From assembly GCA_046352935.1 (NCBI GenBank), contig JAXMGR010000013.1, forward strand, positions 60,796-124,795: DNA of 64,000 nt, given 5' to 3'. Source of the stretch: CAYWMY01 sp046352935 (GTDB taxonomy: Bacteria; Pseudomonadota; Gammaproteobacteria; Steroidobacterales; Steroidobacteraceae). This document shows positions 8,361-16,682 of the stretch, piece after piece. The translations under genes were made by a program, and so were the position numbers. The first letter of the stretch is position 1; every line of letters starts with the position of its first letter. The notes under the pieces are model-generated. The model had not been told where the DNA came from. It was given only the letters and a program-made list of their open reading frames with translations, and searched no databases.

Positions 8361-9752
8361 TCAGAACTTGAAGTTCAGATCGACTTGCAGGCGCTTGTAG
8401 TCGAGTTCGGGACTCGTCGCCGAGTTCACGTCCTTGCGCAGCGTGTTGTCGAAGTACGTGGCGTTGAGCGTCCAGTTCTTCGCCACTGCATAGCCGGCGC
8501 GGAACACCAGGCCCTTGGCGTCGGTATTGCCGTCGCCGAAGTCCGAATCGATGAACTGTCCGAACTGCGCGTCCTTGTCGCTGTCCTCGTACATCACGGC
8601 GATTTCCCAGGTCCTCGGGTCGCTGGCCTTGCCGAGCATCAGGCCCACGGACCAGGCGGTGTCCAGCTTCCTGCCCAGCGCGGCATTGCGGACCGCATCC
8701 GCGTTCTGCAGGTAGTCCGCGAACGCCATGAACGGCAGCGCACCGATCTTCGTGTCGAACTGCACACCCAGCTGCCAGATGCTGAAGTCGCTGGCGAGCT
8801 GCAGGTTGCCGGTCGTCGTCGCACCCGTGGTCGTGTTGCCGTTCGCGCCGTTGTTGTAGACCGGCGCAGGCACGAAGCTCCCGACATTGCTGTACTTCGA
8901 GTAGCTGGCCGCAGCGGTCAGCGACGAAACCGGGCCCAGCGTGAACCGGCCGCCCGCCTGCGCGCCGAAGGTCGCCGAGTCGGCGACCGCCGAGTTCTCC
9001 CGGAGGTAAAGTCCCCAGGCGTTCACGAACAGCGTCCGCCCGGTCCAGCGGATCGCACCGCCCTCGGGATTGATGTCACCGTCGTACATCATGCTCATGC
9101 CGGGCCGGAACCACGGCTGCGGCATCTTGCCGAGGACCACCGACGTCCCGGACAGCGCAGCGGGCTTCCATGCCACGTAGGCCTGATCGAGCCGGAACTC
9201 ACGGCGAACGTTCGGTCCGCCATCACCCAGCGTCTGGTTGGTCGATCGCGGATCGTCGCCACCGGTGGCGAGCTGAAGGCCAGCGCTCACCGTGTCGTTG
9301 ACCCTGGCATCGAGGCCGAGCCGTACGCGCAGCCGCTGCCGGTTGCGCTGGTTCGCGCCCTCACGGTCGATCAGCTCGTGGCGATAACGGGTATCGCCCT
9401 TGAGCTTGATGCCACGCGCCCACGACGCGCCCGCGTCCTTCGCCAGGCTGTCGCTCTGGAGGTCGTTCGTCTCCTCGGCGCTCGCGATGCGCGCCTCGAT
9501 CGCCTTGCTCCGGACCTCGACGGCCTCGAGCCGCTCGGCGACGGGCGCCTGTCCAGCCGCCGCCTGCTGCTGCTGCTGCACGGTCTGCTCGAGCTGGGTG
9601 TTGCGCGCCTCGAGCTGCTCGACGCGCGTGAGCAGTGCGCTGATCTGACGCTGCAGCTCGTCGTTGCCCGTGGCCCTCGGCGTGGCGGCATCGGCCGCCA
9701 CGGGCAGCGCGATCGCGACGGCGAGGGCGCTGGCGTTGATGATCTTCCGCAT
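8361..9752 (-). CDS. putative outer-membrane porin with N-terminal coiled coil
   Basis: The 463-residue precursor has a signal peptide (KIINASALAVAIALPVAADA), then a heptad-like segment rich in Gln and Glu (about residues 30-95, including QTVQQQQQAA), then a beta-rich region of alternating aromatic and polar strands that ends in LNFKF, the terminal Phe typical of BAM substrates. It fits the family called putative porin, not classical OprP/OprO, which I cannot confirm. The ATG at 9752 follows AGGGAG. It lies 50 bp behind pstS and in front of phoU, so it is probably phosphate-regulated and may admit phosphate or organophosphates. Substrate is inferred only from position. Confidence 0.85.
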   Translation of the reverse strand: MRKIINASALAVAIALPVAADAATPRATGNDELQRQISALLTRVEQLEARNTQLEQTVQQQQQAAAGQAPVAERLEAVEVRSKAIEARIASAEETNDLQSDSLAKDAGASWARGIKLKGDTRYRHELIDREGANQRNRQRLRVRLGLDARVNDTVSAGLQLATGGDDPRSTNQTLGDGGPNVRREFRLDQAYVAWKPAALSGTSVVLGKMPQPWFRPGMSMMYDGDINPEGGAIRWTGRTLFVNAWGLYLRENSAVADSATFGAQAGGRFTLGPVSSLTAAASYSKYSNVGSFVPAPVYNNGANGNTTTGATTTGNLQLASDFSIWQLGVQFDTKIGALPFMAFADYLQNADAVRNAALGRKLDTAWSVGLMLGKASDPRTWEIAVMYEDSDKDAQFGQFIDSDFGDGNTDAKGLVFRAGYAVAKNWTLNATYFDNTLRKDVNSATSPELDYKRLQVDLNFKF

Positions 9753-9802
9753 GTTCCTGCTCCCTTGTTGCATCGTTGTCTGCAAGATCCTGATGTCCCG
9801 CA

Positions 9803-10855
9803 TCAGAGCGCCTTGATGACCGTGAGTGCCTTCGCCGCCGCGATCGCCTTCGCGCGGTCGGCCTTCGGCATCGGCACGAGCCCCTTGTCAGCGAGATAGC
9901 CGTCCTCGCCCAGCGCCTTCTCGCTCGCGTACTCGGCGATGAATTCCTTCAATCCGGGGATCACGCCGACGTGTGCCTTCTTGAAGTAGATGTAGAGCGG
10001 GCGCGACACGACGTACTGGCCCGAGGAGATCGTCTCGAACTCCGGCGCCACGCCCTCGATCAGCGAGCCCTGCACGACGCTGGTGTTCTCCTCGAGGAAG
10101 CTGTAGCCGAAGATGCCCACCGCACCCGGGTTCGCGCCGAGCTTCTGTACGATCAGGTTGTCGTTCTCGCCCGCCTCGATGAAGGCGCCGTCCTCGCGCA
10201 TGGAACCGCAGACACGCTTGTAGCGCTTCTCGTCGACTTCCTTCAGCGCCTTCAGCCACGAGAAGCTGTCGCAGCCCTTCTCCATCACCAGTTCGACGAA
10301 GGAATCGCGTGTCCCTGACGTCGGTGGAGGTCCGTAGACTTCGATCTTCGTGCCGGGCAGCGAGGGGTTGACCTGCTTCCAGGTGGTGTAGGGGTTGGCG
10401 ATCAGGTTGCTGGTGTTCGCCGGATCGGGAACCTGCCTGGCCAGCGCGAGGTACAGGTCCTTGCGCGTCAGCTTGAAGCGCGGCGCCTTCTTCGAGTTGG
10501 CGATCGCGATGCCGTCGAAGCCGACCTTCATCTCGACGACCTCGGTGACGCCGTTGCGCCTGCAGGTATCGAACTCCGCGGGCTTGATGCGGCGCGAAGC
10601 ATTGCTTGCGTCCGGGTGCTGCACGCCGACCCCGTTGCAGAAGAGCTTCATCCCGCCGCCCGTGCCCGTGCTCTCGACCTTCGGCGTCTTGAAGCCTGAC
10701 GCCTTGCCGAACTTCTCGGCGACCGTGGACGTGAACGGGAACACCGTGGACGAGCCGACGATGCTGACGTAGTCGCGCGCCGACTGCGCCATCGCCACCG
10801 GCGACGTCATGACGAGACCCGCGACCGCGGCCGCGACGAGTGATTTCCTGAGCAC
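9803..10855 (-). CDS. pstS: periplasmic phosphate-binding protein PstS
   Basis: Captures phosphate in the periplasm and delivers it to PstCA. It begins with a signal peptide (RKSLVAAAVAGLVMTSPVAMA), followed by SIVGSSTVFPFTS, STGTGGGMKLFCNG and PPTSGTRDSFVEL, which hold the phosphate-contacting Ser, Thr and Asp positions. A GTG at 10855 is chosen because GGAGG lies 5 nt upstream; an ATG at 10867 is in frame but lacks a ribosome site. With Cys pairs (CNG, CRRN, CDSF, CGSM) it belongs to the longer proteobacterial PstS-like type. Confidence 0.93.
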   Translation of the reverse strand: MLRKSLVAAAVAGLVMTSPVAMAQSARDYVSIVGSSTVFPFTSTVAEKFGKASGFKTPKVESTGTGGGMKLFCNGVGVQHPDASNASRRIKPAEFDTCRRNGVTEVVEMKVGFDGIAIANSKKAPRFKLTRKDLYLALARQVPDPANTSNLIANPYTTWKQVNPSLPGTKIEVYGPPPTSGTRDSFVELVMEKGCDSFSWLKALKEVDEKRYKRVCGSMREDGAFIEAGENDNLIVQKLGANPGAVGIFGYSFLEENTSVVQGSLIEGVAPEFETISSGQYVVSRPLYIYFKKAHVGVIPGLKEFIAEYASEKALGEDGYLADKGLVPMPKADRAKAIAAAKALTVIKAL

Positions 10856-10932
10856 GTTGACCTCCATGAGCGATATCGGAGAACCCGGGAACCTGCGCCG
10901 CAGGGTCACTGGACCGTCGCGGCGACAGCGAC

Positions 10933-10966
10933 GTTATACGGGGCGTGTGTTACAGAAATGCGACGC
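10933..10966 (-). promoter_or_regulatory. PhoB-box-like element and -10 of the pstS promoter
   Basis: On the minus strand CTGTAAC (5 of 7 to the Pho 7-mer) ends exactly 10 bp before TATAAC; the preceding 7-mer GCGTCGC is poor. The core CCGTATAACGT is identical to that in the pstC promoter, which supports shared control by the PhoB encoded nearby. Confidence 0.6.
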
Positions 10967-11007
10967 GGGAACACCCACCGGACGACGCGTCGGGTGCGTC
11001 CTTGGGC

Positions 11008-12315
11008 TCAGCGAGACTCAGGAGCTGCCGCCGCGGTGAATACGCGACGGGAGGGAAAATGACAGGTGAAAGTCGAGCCCTGGCCTTCGACACTCTCGAT
11101 GGTCAGGTGGCCCCCGTGGCGCTGCAGCGCGTGCTTGACGATCGAGAGACCGAGACCCGAGCCGCCGTGCTGACGCGCACGACCCTGATCGACGCGATAG
11201 AAGCGCTCCGTCAGACGTGGCAGGTGCACCCGTGCGATGCCGACACCCGTGTCGGCCACGCTGAGAAGCGCACCGCCCTGCTCGTCCAGCCAGTAGCTCA
11301 GCGCGATGCGCCCGTCGGGCGGCGTGAACTTGACGGCGTTGGAGACGAGGTTCGAGACGATGGAATGCAGCTCGTTCTCGGCGCCGAGCAGCCAGGCGTC
11401 TGTCTCGAGCGCGAGATCGACCCGCCGCACGACACCGGCCGCGAGGGCGTCCTTCCGCGCGAGCGCGAGCACCGCGCCGATGTCGACCGGAACCATGGGC
11501 GCAGCCTCTCCAGAGGCTTCCATGCGCGACAACTCCAGCAGGTCGTCGACGATGGCGCGCATGCGCAGCGCCTGACGGCGCATCTCCTCGACGGGCTCGC
11601 GCCAGGCGGAATCCAGCGCGGGATCCTCCACGAGCTGGTCGAGATAGCCGCTGACGATGGTCAGCGGTGAGCGCAGCTCATGGGACGCATTCGCCACGAA
11701 GTCCTTGCGCATCGCCTCGACCCGTGCCTCGCGGGTCACGTCGCGCGCGAGCAGCACGAACTGGTCGTCCGCACGAATGAGCCGCAGCGACAGGTGAAGG
11801 TCGTCACGATCTGGCAGTCGCAGGACGATCGGCCCGCCCTCGCCGCCACGGCGTGCGAAGGCGACGAATTCCGGATGACGGAGAAAGTTGTCGATGCGCA
11901 CCCCGTAGTCGATCTTGCGTCGAAGACCCAGCAGGCGCGCGGCCTTGCGGTTGAACCATTGCAGCTCGAGATCACGCGAAAGCAGCACCACGCCATCCGG
12001 CATTGCCGCCACCAGGCGCCGGAACTCACGCAGCAGCTCGAACGTCCGACGCTTGTGGTACTGCTTGCGCCGGTAGATGCGCCCGATCAGCGCGACCACG
12101 TCGCCCCAGACGCCACCGAGATCGGGCGGCAGTTCGTAGGAGCGGTGACGCAGCCAGCGGTGCACGCGATAGAGCGCCGCGAGCTGCACGACGAGGTATG
12201 CCGACAGCACACCGACGAGCCACCACTGGATCGCACCGAACACGAGCCCCAGCACTGTGGCCAGGCCCAGCGCGCCGGCGAGCCGCACCACCGCGAACGA
12301 CCAGGGCCGCTTCAC
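11008..12315 (-). CDS. phoR: phosphate regulon sensor histidine kinase PhoR
   Basis: Membrane kinase that phosphorylates PhoB under phosphate limitation. The 435 residues show two N-terminal hydrophobic helices (about 8-50), a short positively charged linker, a PAS domain (ELQWFNRKAARLLGL), the phospho-acceptor box FVANASHELRSPL, then N box NLVSNAVKFTP, G1 VADTGVGI and G2 GGSGLGLSIVKHAL. No large periplasmic domain is present, as usual for PhoR. GTG start, 3 bp behind phoB. Confidence 0.95.
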   Translation of the reverse strand: MKRPWSFAVVRLAGALGLATVLGLVFGAIQWWLVGVLSAYLVVQLAALYRVHRWLRHRSYELPPDLGGVWGDVVALIGRIYRRKQYHKRRTFELLREFRRLVAAMPDGVVLLSRDLELQWFNRKAARLLGLRRKIDYGVRIDNFLRHPEFVAFARRGGEGGPIVLRLPDRDDLHLSLRLIRADDQFVLLARDVTREARVEAMRKDFVANASHELRSPLTIVSGYLDQLVEDPALDSAWREPVEEMRRQALRMRAIVDDLLELSRMEASGEAAPMVPVDIGAVLALARKDALAAGVVRRVDLALETDAWLLGAENELHSIVSNLVSNAVKFTPPDGRIALSYWLDEQGGALLSVADTGVGIARVHLPRLTERFYRVDQGRARQHGGSGLGLSIVKHALQRHGGHLTIESVEGQGSTFTCHFPSRRVFTAAAAPESR

Positions 12316-12318
12316 GCT

Positions 12319-13014
12319 CTACTCGGGACGGATGGAGAAACGGTAGCCGCTGCCGCGCACCGTCTGCACGTACGCGTCGCAGCCGGACTCCTCCAGCGCC
12401 TTGCGCAGCCGGCGGATGTGCACATCGACCGTGCGCTCTTCGACATAGACGTCGCCACCCCAGACGCGGTCGAGCAGCTGGCCGCGCGAGTACACGCGTT
12501 CCGGGTGCGTCATGAAGAACTGCAGCAACCGGTACTCCGTCGGCCCCAGCGGGACGGGCCGCCCGTCCACGGTCACGCGGTGGCTTCCCTGATCGAGTTC
12601 GAGCCGGTCGGCCTTGACGACATCCTCGCCGCCCGCGGGTGCGGCACGCCTCAATACGGCCTGGATGCGCGCCTGCAGCTCGCGCGGCGAGAACGGCTTG
12701 GTGAGATAGTCATCGGCACCGCCCTCGAGACCCGCGACCTTGTCGTGCTCCTCCGCCCGCGCCGTGAGCATGATGATCGGTATCTCCTGGAGGTCGCGAT
12801 CCCGCTTCAGCTGCCGCGTCAGTTCGAGACCCGACATGTCGGGCAGCATCCAGTCGACCAGGACCAGGTCGGGACGGCGGTCGGCGATGCGGGACCGCGC
12901 GGACGCACAGTCCTCCGCCTCGTCGATGTCGAAGCCGGCGCGCCGCAGGCCGAAGGCGATCATGTCGCGTATCGGCTTCTCGTCCTCGACGATCAGGATC
13001 CGTCTCGATGACAT
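12319..13014 (-). CDS. phoB: phosphate regulon response regulator PhoB
   Basis: OmpR/PhoB-type activator. Receiver domain residues 1-120 with the acidic pocket EDE, phosphorylated Asp in VLVDWMLPDMSG and Lys in LTKPFSP; winged-helix DNA-binding domain 130-231 with LGPTEYRLLQFFM and ERTVDVHIRRLRKAL. It is followed 3 bp later by phoR and is preceded by the best Pho box in the window, so it is probably self-activated. Confidence 0.97.
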   Translation of the reverse strand: MSSRRILIVEDEKPIRDMIAFGLRRAGFDIDEAEDCASARSRIADRRPDLVLVDWMLPDMSGLELTRQLKRDRDLQEIPIIMLTARAEEHDKVAGLEGGADDYLTKPFSPRELQARIQAVLRRAAPAGGEDVVKADRLELDQGSHRVTVDGRPVPLGPTEYRLLQFFMTHPERVYSRGQLLDRVWGGDVYVEERTVDVHIRRLRKALEESGCDAYVQTVRGSGYRFSIRPE

Positions 13015-13060
13015 GCGACCAGCAGGGTCCTTCGTGACAACGGCCGTGAGTCGGTGACGA

Positions 13061-13094
13061 ACACTACCGACAAATTATGACATTTCGTTGACAC
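13061..13094 (-). promoter_or_regulatory. Pho box upstream of phoB
   Basis: On the minus strand GTGTCAA, 4 bp, ATGTCAT (positions 13077-13094): 5 and 6 of 7 to the consensus 7-mer with correct spacing. Ten bp further is TAGTGT (13061-13066), a weak -10. Spacing matches the pstS and pstC promoters. Confidence 0.75.
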
Positions 13095-13164
13095 GACCGA
13101 TCCCGCTATCCGTCCCACGGGCCGGATTCGTCATCGAACGGCAATACGACGGGAGCGTCGCCGC

Positions 13165-13854
13165 TCAGCGGGAGGAGTGCCGCGCCGTACTCGCGACGTC
13201 GTTGCGCAGGTAGACCGGCAGTGCCTCCTCGGCCGGCCGCGCACGACCCGCACGCAGCGCCTCCACCGCGATGCGCGCGACGTCACCCGCCGCCGGCAGG
13301 AGGCCGGAGAGCAGCCGGTCCGCAGGCAAGGCGAGCCCCGCCGCGAGACCGGCGTGGGCCGCGAAGCCGTGCCCTGCGCCGAACCAGTCCCCGCCACCCG
13401 GCAGTCGGACGTCTTCGGGCGCCATCACGCGCTCCGCCTCGAGAGCCACCGGTGCGCCGCCCTCCGGCACCTCGAACGCGCCGACATAGACCTCCTGCAT
13501 GCGGGCATCCATGCAGACGAGCACCCTCCGGGCGTCGTGCTCGCGATGCGCCCTCAGCGCAACGGCCGCGAGATCGGAGACCGGCACGACGGGGCGGTCG
13601 AGCCCGAACGCGAGCGCCTGCGTGACGCTGGCGGCGATCCGCACGCCCGTGAACGCGCCGGGCCCCCGTCCGAAGGCGATGGCATCGAGGTCGCGCAGCG
13701 ACGTGCCCGCCTCGGCGAGGAGCGCACGAACCATCGGCAGGAGCAGCTCGGCATGGCCGCGCACGGGCACGGAACCCTGTTGCAGCACATCACCGTCGTG
13801 CCACAGCGCCACGGAGCAGGCCTCGGTCGCCGTGTCGAGTGCCAGGATCCTCAT
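13165..13854 (-). CDS. tsaB: tRNA threonylcarbamoyladenosine biosynthesis protein TsaB
   Basis: Partner of TsaD and TsaE in making t6A37 on ANN-decoding tRNAs. The 229 residues have the ASKHA-type start MRILALDTATEACSVAL, then FGRGPGAFTGVRIA and a Met-Asp-Ala-Arg stretch VCMDARMQEVYVGAF typical of TsaB. The ATG at 13854 overlaps the helicase stop by 4 bp (ATGA), so the two genes are translationally coupled. Confidence 0.95.
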   Translation of the reverse strand: MRILALDTATEACSVALWHDGDVLQQGSVPVRGHAELLLPMVRALLAEAGTSLRDLDAIAFGRGPGAFTGVRIAASVTQALAFGLDRPVVPVSDLAAVALRAHREHDARRVLVCMDARMQEVYVGAFEVPEGGAPVALEAERVMAPEDVRLPGGGDWFGAGHGFAAHAGLAAGLALPADRLLSGLLPAAGDVARIAVEALRAGRARPAEEALPVYLRNDVASTARHSSR

Positions 13855-15821
13855 GCACCGGCCTCCGTGATGCGCGTCCGGTCCGCCGCGGCCCCGAGAT
13901 GCCGCATCAGGAACGCGAGAGCTTCGCCGCGATCCTGCGTCACTGGCGCAGGCGGCAGTGAATGCAGGAAGCTGCGGCCGTAGCCCTTCGTACGCAATCG
14001 CGGGTCGCACAGCAAGACGACACCGAAATCGCCGTGATCGCGGATCAGCCGGCCGAAACCCTGCTTGAGTGCCAGTATCGCCTGCGGCACCTGGTACTCG
14101 AAGAACGGATTGCCGCCCCGCGCGCGGATCGCCTCGAGTCGCGCCTTGAGCAAGGGATCGTCCGGTGGGGCGAACGGCAGCTTGTCGATCACGACCACCG
14201 CGAGCGCATCACCGCGCACGTCCACTCCCTCCCAGAAACTCGAAGTGCCGAGCAGCACCGAGCGGCCCGTGGCCCGGAAACGCGCCAGCAGCTGCTCGCG
14301 CGGCACCTCCCCCTGGACCAGGAGCGTGTACTCCCCGGCGACACGGCTGCTCGCACGCAGGAGCCGCGCGGCCTCGGCCAGCGCGCGGTGACTCGTGAAG
14401 AGCATGAATGTCCTGCCCTCGGCCGCCTCGATGAACGGCAAGGCCTCGGCGACGACGGCCGCCGTGTGGCCGCGATCCGCGGGATCAGGAAGGCCGGGCG
14501 GCAGGTAGATGCGCGCCTGGGCCGGGAAATCGAAGGGACTCTCGATTCGCAGCGTGCGTGCCCCCTCGGCGCCGATGCGCTCGATGAAATGGCCGAAGTC
14601 CTCGCCAACCGCGAGCGTCGCGGAGGTGAACACCCAGGCGCAGGACCGCGCGCGCATCAGCTCGCGCAGACGGCCTGCAACCTCGAGCGGCGTGAACTGC
14701 AGTGTGAAGGAGCGCGTGTGAATCTCGACCCATCGCACACCGGTCGCGGGATCGATGTCCTGGACCGTTCGCAGCGTCGCGGCGAGCTCGATGGCGCGAC
14801 GTTCGCACTGACGGACGCCGGCCAGATCGACATCGAGTGCCCGCAGGTCGGCCTGCAGTGCGTCGAGCTTCGCCAGCGCCACGTCGAGTGACTCGATGAA
14901 GGCGGCGGGCAGCTGCTCCCAGGGAACGCGTTCGGCATCGCGCGGCAGCTCGGCCCGGGCATGCGCAAAGGCGTCTTCCAGCGCAAGCAGCACGGCGCGA
15001 GTCGTGCTGTTGGCGAGGCCGGCGCGCGTGAGTTCGGCGAGCACGTCGCGCGCCAGCGAAACGGCCTGCCGGCTGCCCGCCGCGAGTCCGAAGAACTGCG
15101 CCGCCGTTTCCGGCACCTGGTGCGCCTCATCGAGAATGACCGCATCGGTCCCGGGCAGGAGGTCACCGAATCCTTCCTCCCGGAGCGCGAGATCCGCGAG
15201 CAGCAGGTGGTGATTCACGACGACAACGTCGGCGGCCTGGGCCTCGCGCCGCGCGGCGACCACGTGACAACGCGAGAACTCGGCGCAGGCCTGGCCCAGA
15301 CAGCTCTCGCGGGTCGAAGTCACCTGCGCCCACAGCGGGTCGGTGTCCGACAGGAATTCCAGTTCCGCGAGGTCGCCCGAACGGGTCCGCTGGCTCCAGG
15401 CCCGGATGGTCGCGAGCCGGCGCGACGGACCGCGCTCGAGCCCGGGCAGCGACGGATTCGCGGTCGCGAGCTGGAGCCGGTGGCGACAGAGGTAGTTCGT
15501 CCGCCCCTTCAGGAGGGCCACGCGGACGGGACGGCCCAGCGCGCGCGACAGCACAGGAAGGTCGCGGTGATACAGCTGGTCCTGCAGCGTCCGGGTGCCC
15601 GTCGAGATGATCACGTGACAGCCCGACAGCAGTGCCGGCACGAGGTAGGCAAACGTCTTCCCGGTTCCGGTGCCCGCCTCCACGACCAGGCTCTGGCGCC
15701 TGGTGATGGCCTCACCGACCCACTCCGCCATCAGTTGCTGCTCGCGCCGCGGCTCGAAGTTCTCGAGGGTCTGGGCCAGCGGACCGCGGTGGCCCAGCAA
15801 CTCGGCGAAATCCGCCGTCAC
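13851..15821 (-). CDS. ATP-dependent Fe-S DNA helicase, DinG/YoaA family
   Basis: XPD-like superfamily 2 helicase expected to unwind forked or damaged DNA. In 656 residues: Walker A EAGTGTGKTFAYLVPAL (about 48-64), four cysteines suited to a 4Fe-4S cluster (YLC, SCLG, QAC, SRC; about 110-185), NHHLLLADLAL, Walker B VILDEAHQ, and C-terminal motifs TSSFWEGVDV and QGFGRLIR. The last motif contains the arginines of motif VI. Length and motifs fit YoaA better than the ~715-residue DinG. GTG start. It forms a two-gene unit with tsaB, an arrangement also found around yoaA-tsaB in other gammaproteobacteria. Confidence 0.92.
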   Translation of the reverse strand: MTADFAELLGHRGPLAQTLENFEPRREQQLMAEWVGEAITRRQSLVVEAGTGTGKTFAYLVPALLSGCHVIISTGTRTLQDQLYHRDLPVLSRALGRPVRVALLKGRTNYLCRHRLQLATANPSLPGLERGPSRRLATIRAWSQRTRSGDLAELEFLSDTDPLWAQVTSTRESCLGQACAEFSRCHVVAARREAQAADVVVVNHHLLLADLALREEGFGDLLPGTDAVILDEAHQVPETAAQFFGLAAGSRQAVSLARDVLAELTRAGLANSTTRAVLLALEDAFAHARAELPRDAERVPWEQLPAAFIESLDVALAKLDALQADLRALDVDLAGVRQCERRAIELAATLRTVQDIDPATGVRWVEIHTRSFTLQFTPLEVAGRLRELMRARSCAWVFTSATLAVGEDFGHFIERIGAEGARTLRIESPFDFPAQARIYLPPGLPDPADRGHTAAVVAEALPFIEAAEGRTFMLFTSHRALAEAARLLRASSRVAGEYTLLVQGEVPREQLLARFRATGRSVLLGTSSFWEGVDVRGDALAVVVIDKLPFAPPDDPLLKARLEAIRARGGNPFFEYQVPQAILALKQGFGRLIRDHGDFGVVLLCDPRLRTKGYGRSFLHSLPPAPVTQDRGEALAFLMRHLGAAADRTRITEAGA

Positions 15822-16249
15822 GGCAGCCGCCTGCCACGGGCCCGGCCGACCTCGGCCGGACCCGGCAATTCACCCGCACCGTCTACTGGTGTGACCATCG
15901 AAGGGAAGCGCCTCGCCGAAAGCCCGTACCCGATGCGGCGCGAGTGTAATCACCCGCACGGATCCGCGAGCAGGGACTTCGCACCAACAGCGTCCGACTG
16001 GCGGCAATTGCCGCCTCTTCGGCGGAAACACGCGGCCTGCCAGCACTTGCACACGCTGCCTCATGGGGGCCTTGTGATAGCGGCCTTCAAGCCAGCCCAA
16101 AGGACCTCGCGCCGACATTTTTCGAAATGATCACAGCCAAAGCTGGCAACGAGAATAAGGCCTGCCTCTTCAGACAATAAAAGCATTTAGATTCATATTG
16201 TTACGCATATTATGTCGCGCAACACAAGAGAAGGCGGCTACCTAACAGA

Positions 16250-16339
16250 GGTGGCTTGGGGGCACAGGCCGGTTGCCACGCTTCATTGCGTGGCGGCTCG
16301 AGCTGAAGCCCGTCCCTGGGTCTTCGTCCCGAAGCCATC
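16250..16339 (+). ncRNA. candidate structured RNA (long imperfect hairpin)
   Basis: GGTGGCTT (16250-16257) pairs with AAGCCATC (16332-16339), with one G-T; CAGG (16265-16268) with CCTG (16315-16318); and GCCACGC (16275-16281) with GCGTGGC (16288-16294) as apical stem. A TATTAT box lies about 37 bp upstream. No known RNA family was recognised (not tmRNA, SRP or RNase P), and no U-run terminator follows. It could be an sRNA, a leader element or chance pairing in GC-rich DNA; the same pairing exists on the other strand. Confidence 0.25.
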
Positions 16340-16600
16340 ACCAGCCCATCCCTCGCCCGCCGCGGCATCCCTCGCGGCCGTCCCGGAACGGGACACTGAC
16401 CATAATGCGGAGCGAACATTACCTAATGTGACAGGCGGGCCGCGTGATCCCGTTCACACAAGACAACTCCCGTCGGAGCCGAGGATGCAAACACGCTGAC
16501 AAGGTCGAAGCGGCCAGTGACGCGAGAAGCGCCGGTCCCGGTCAGCACGATACTTGAGCCGCGTAGCGCTTCGGGCGGCCCCCGGGTCGCCCCCGGCCGC

Positions 16601-16606
16601 TATAAT
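16601..16606 (+). promoter_or_regulatory. -10 element of the pckG promoter
   Basis: A perfect TATAAT in GC-rich DNA about 77 bp before the pckG ATG. The -35 region is GC-rich and poor, which suggests an activator is needed. The predicted leader is about 70 nt. Confidence 0.55.
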
Positions 16607-16682
16607 TCCGCGCTTCGGCGCACCGGCCAGGTGGCCCGCGCCGGGATATTTCTGAACAGGACAGGATCAGCGCGAGGATTTC

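Larger units (their letters stand above)
15822..16682. other. 861-bp intergenic region upstream of pckG
   Basis: No convincing protein frame. It holds an AT-rich patch (16130-16215) with TATTAT at 16208-16213, a long imperfect hairpin (16250-16339), a perfect 6-bp stem-loop GTCCCG-GAA-CGGGAC at 16380-16394, an interrupted palindrome ACATTA-CC-TAATGT at 16416-16429 and the pckG promoter at 16601. The AT-rich patch contrasts with the GC-rich surroundings. Confidence 0.6.

Noticed and set aside
15870..16118. 82-codon minus-strand frame upstream of the helicase gene
   Set aside because: No ribosome site, no recognisable motif, and composition like random GC-rich DNA; left as intergenic.
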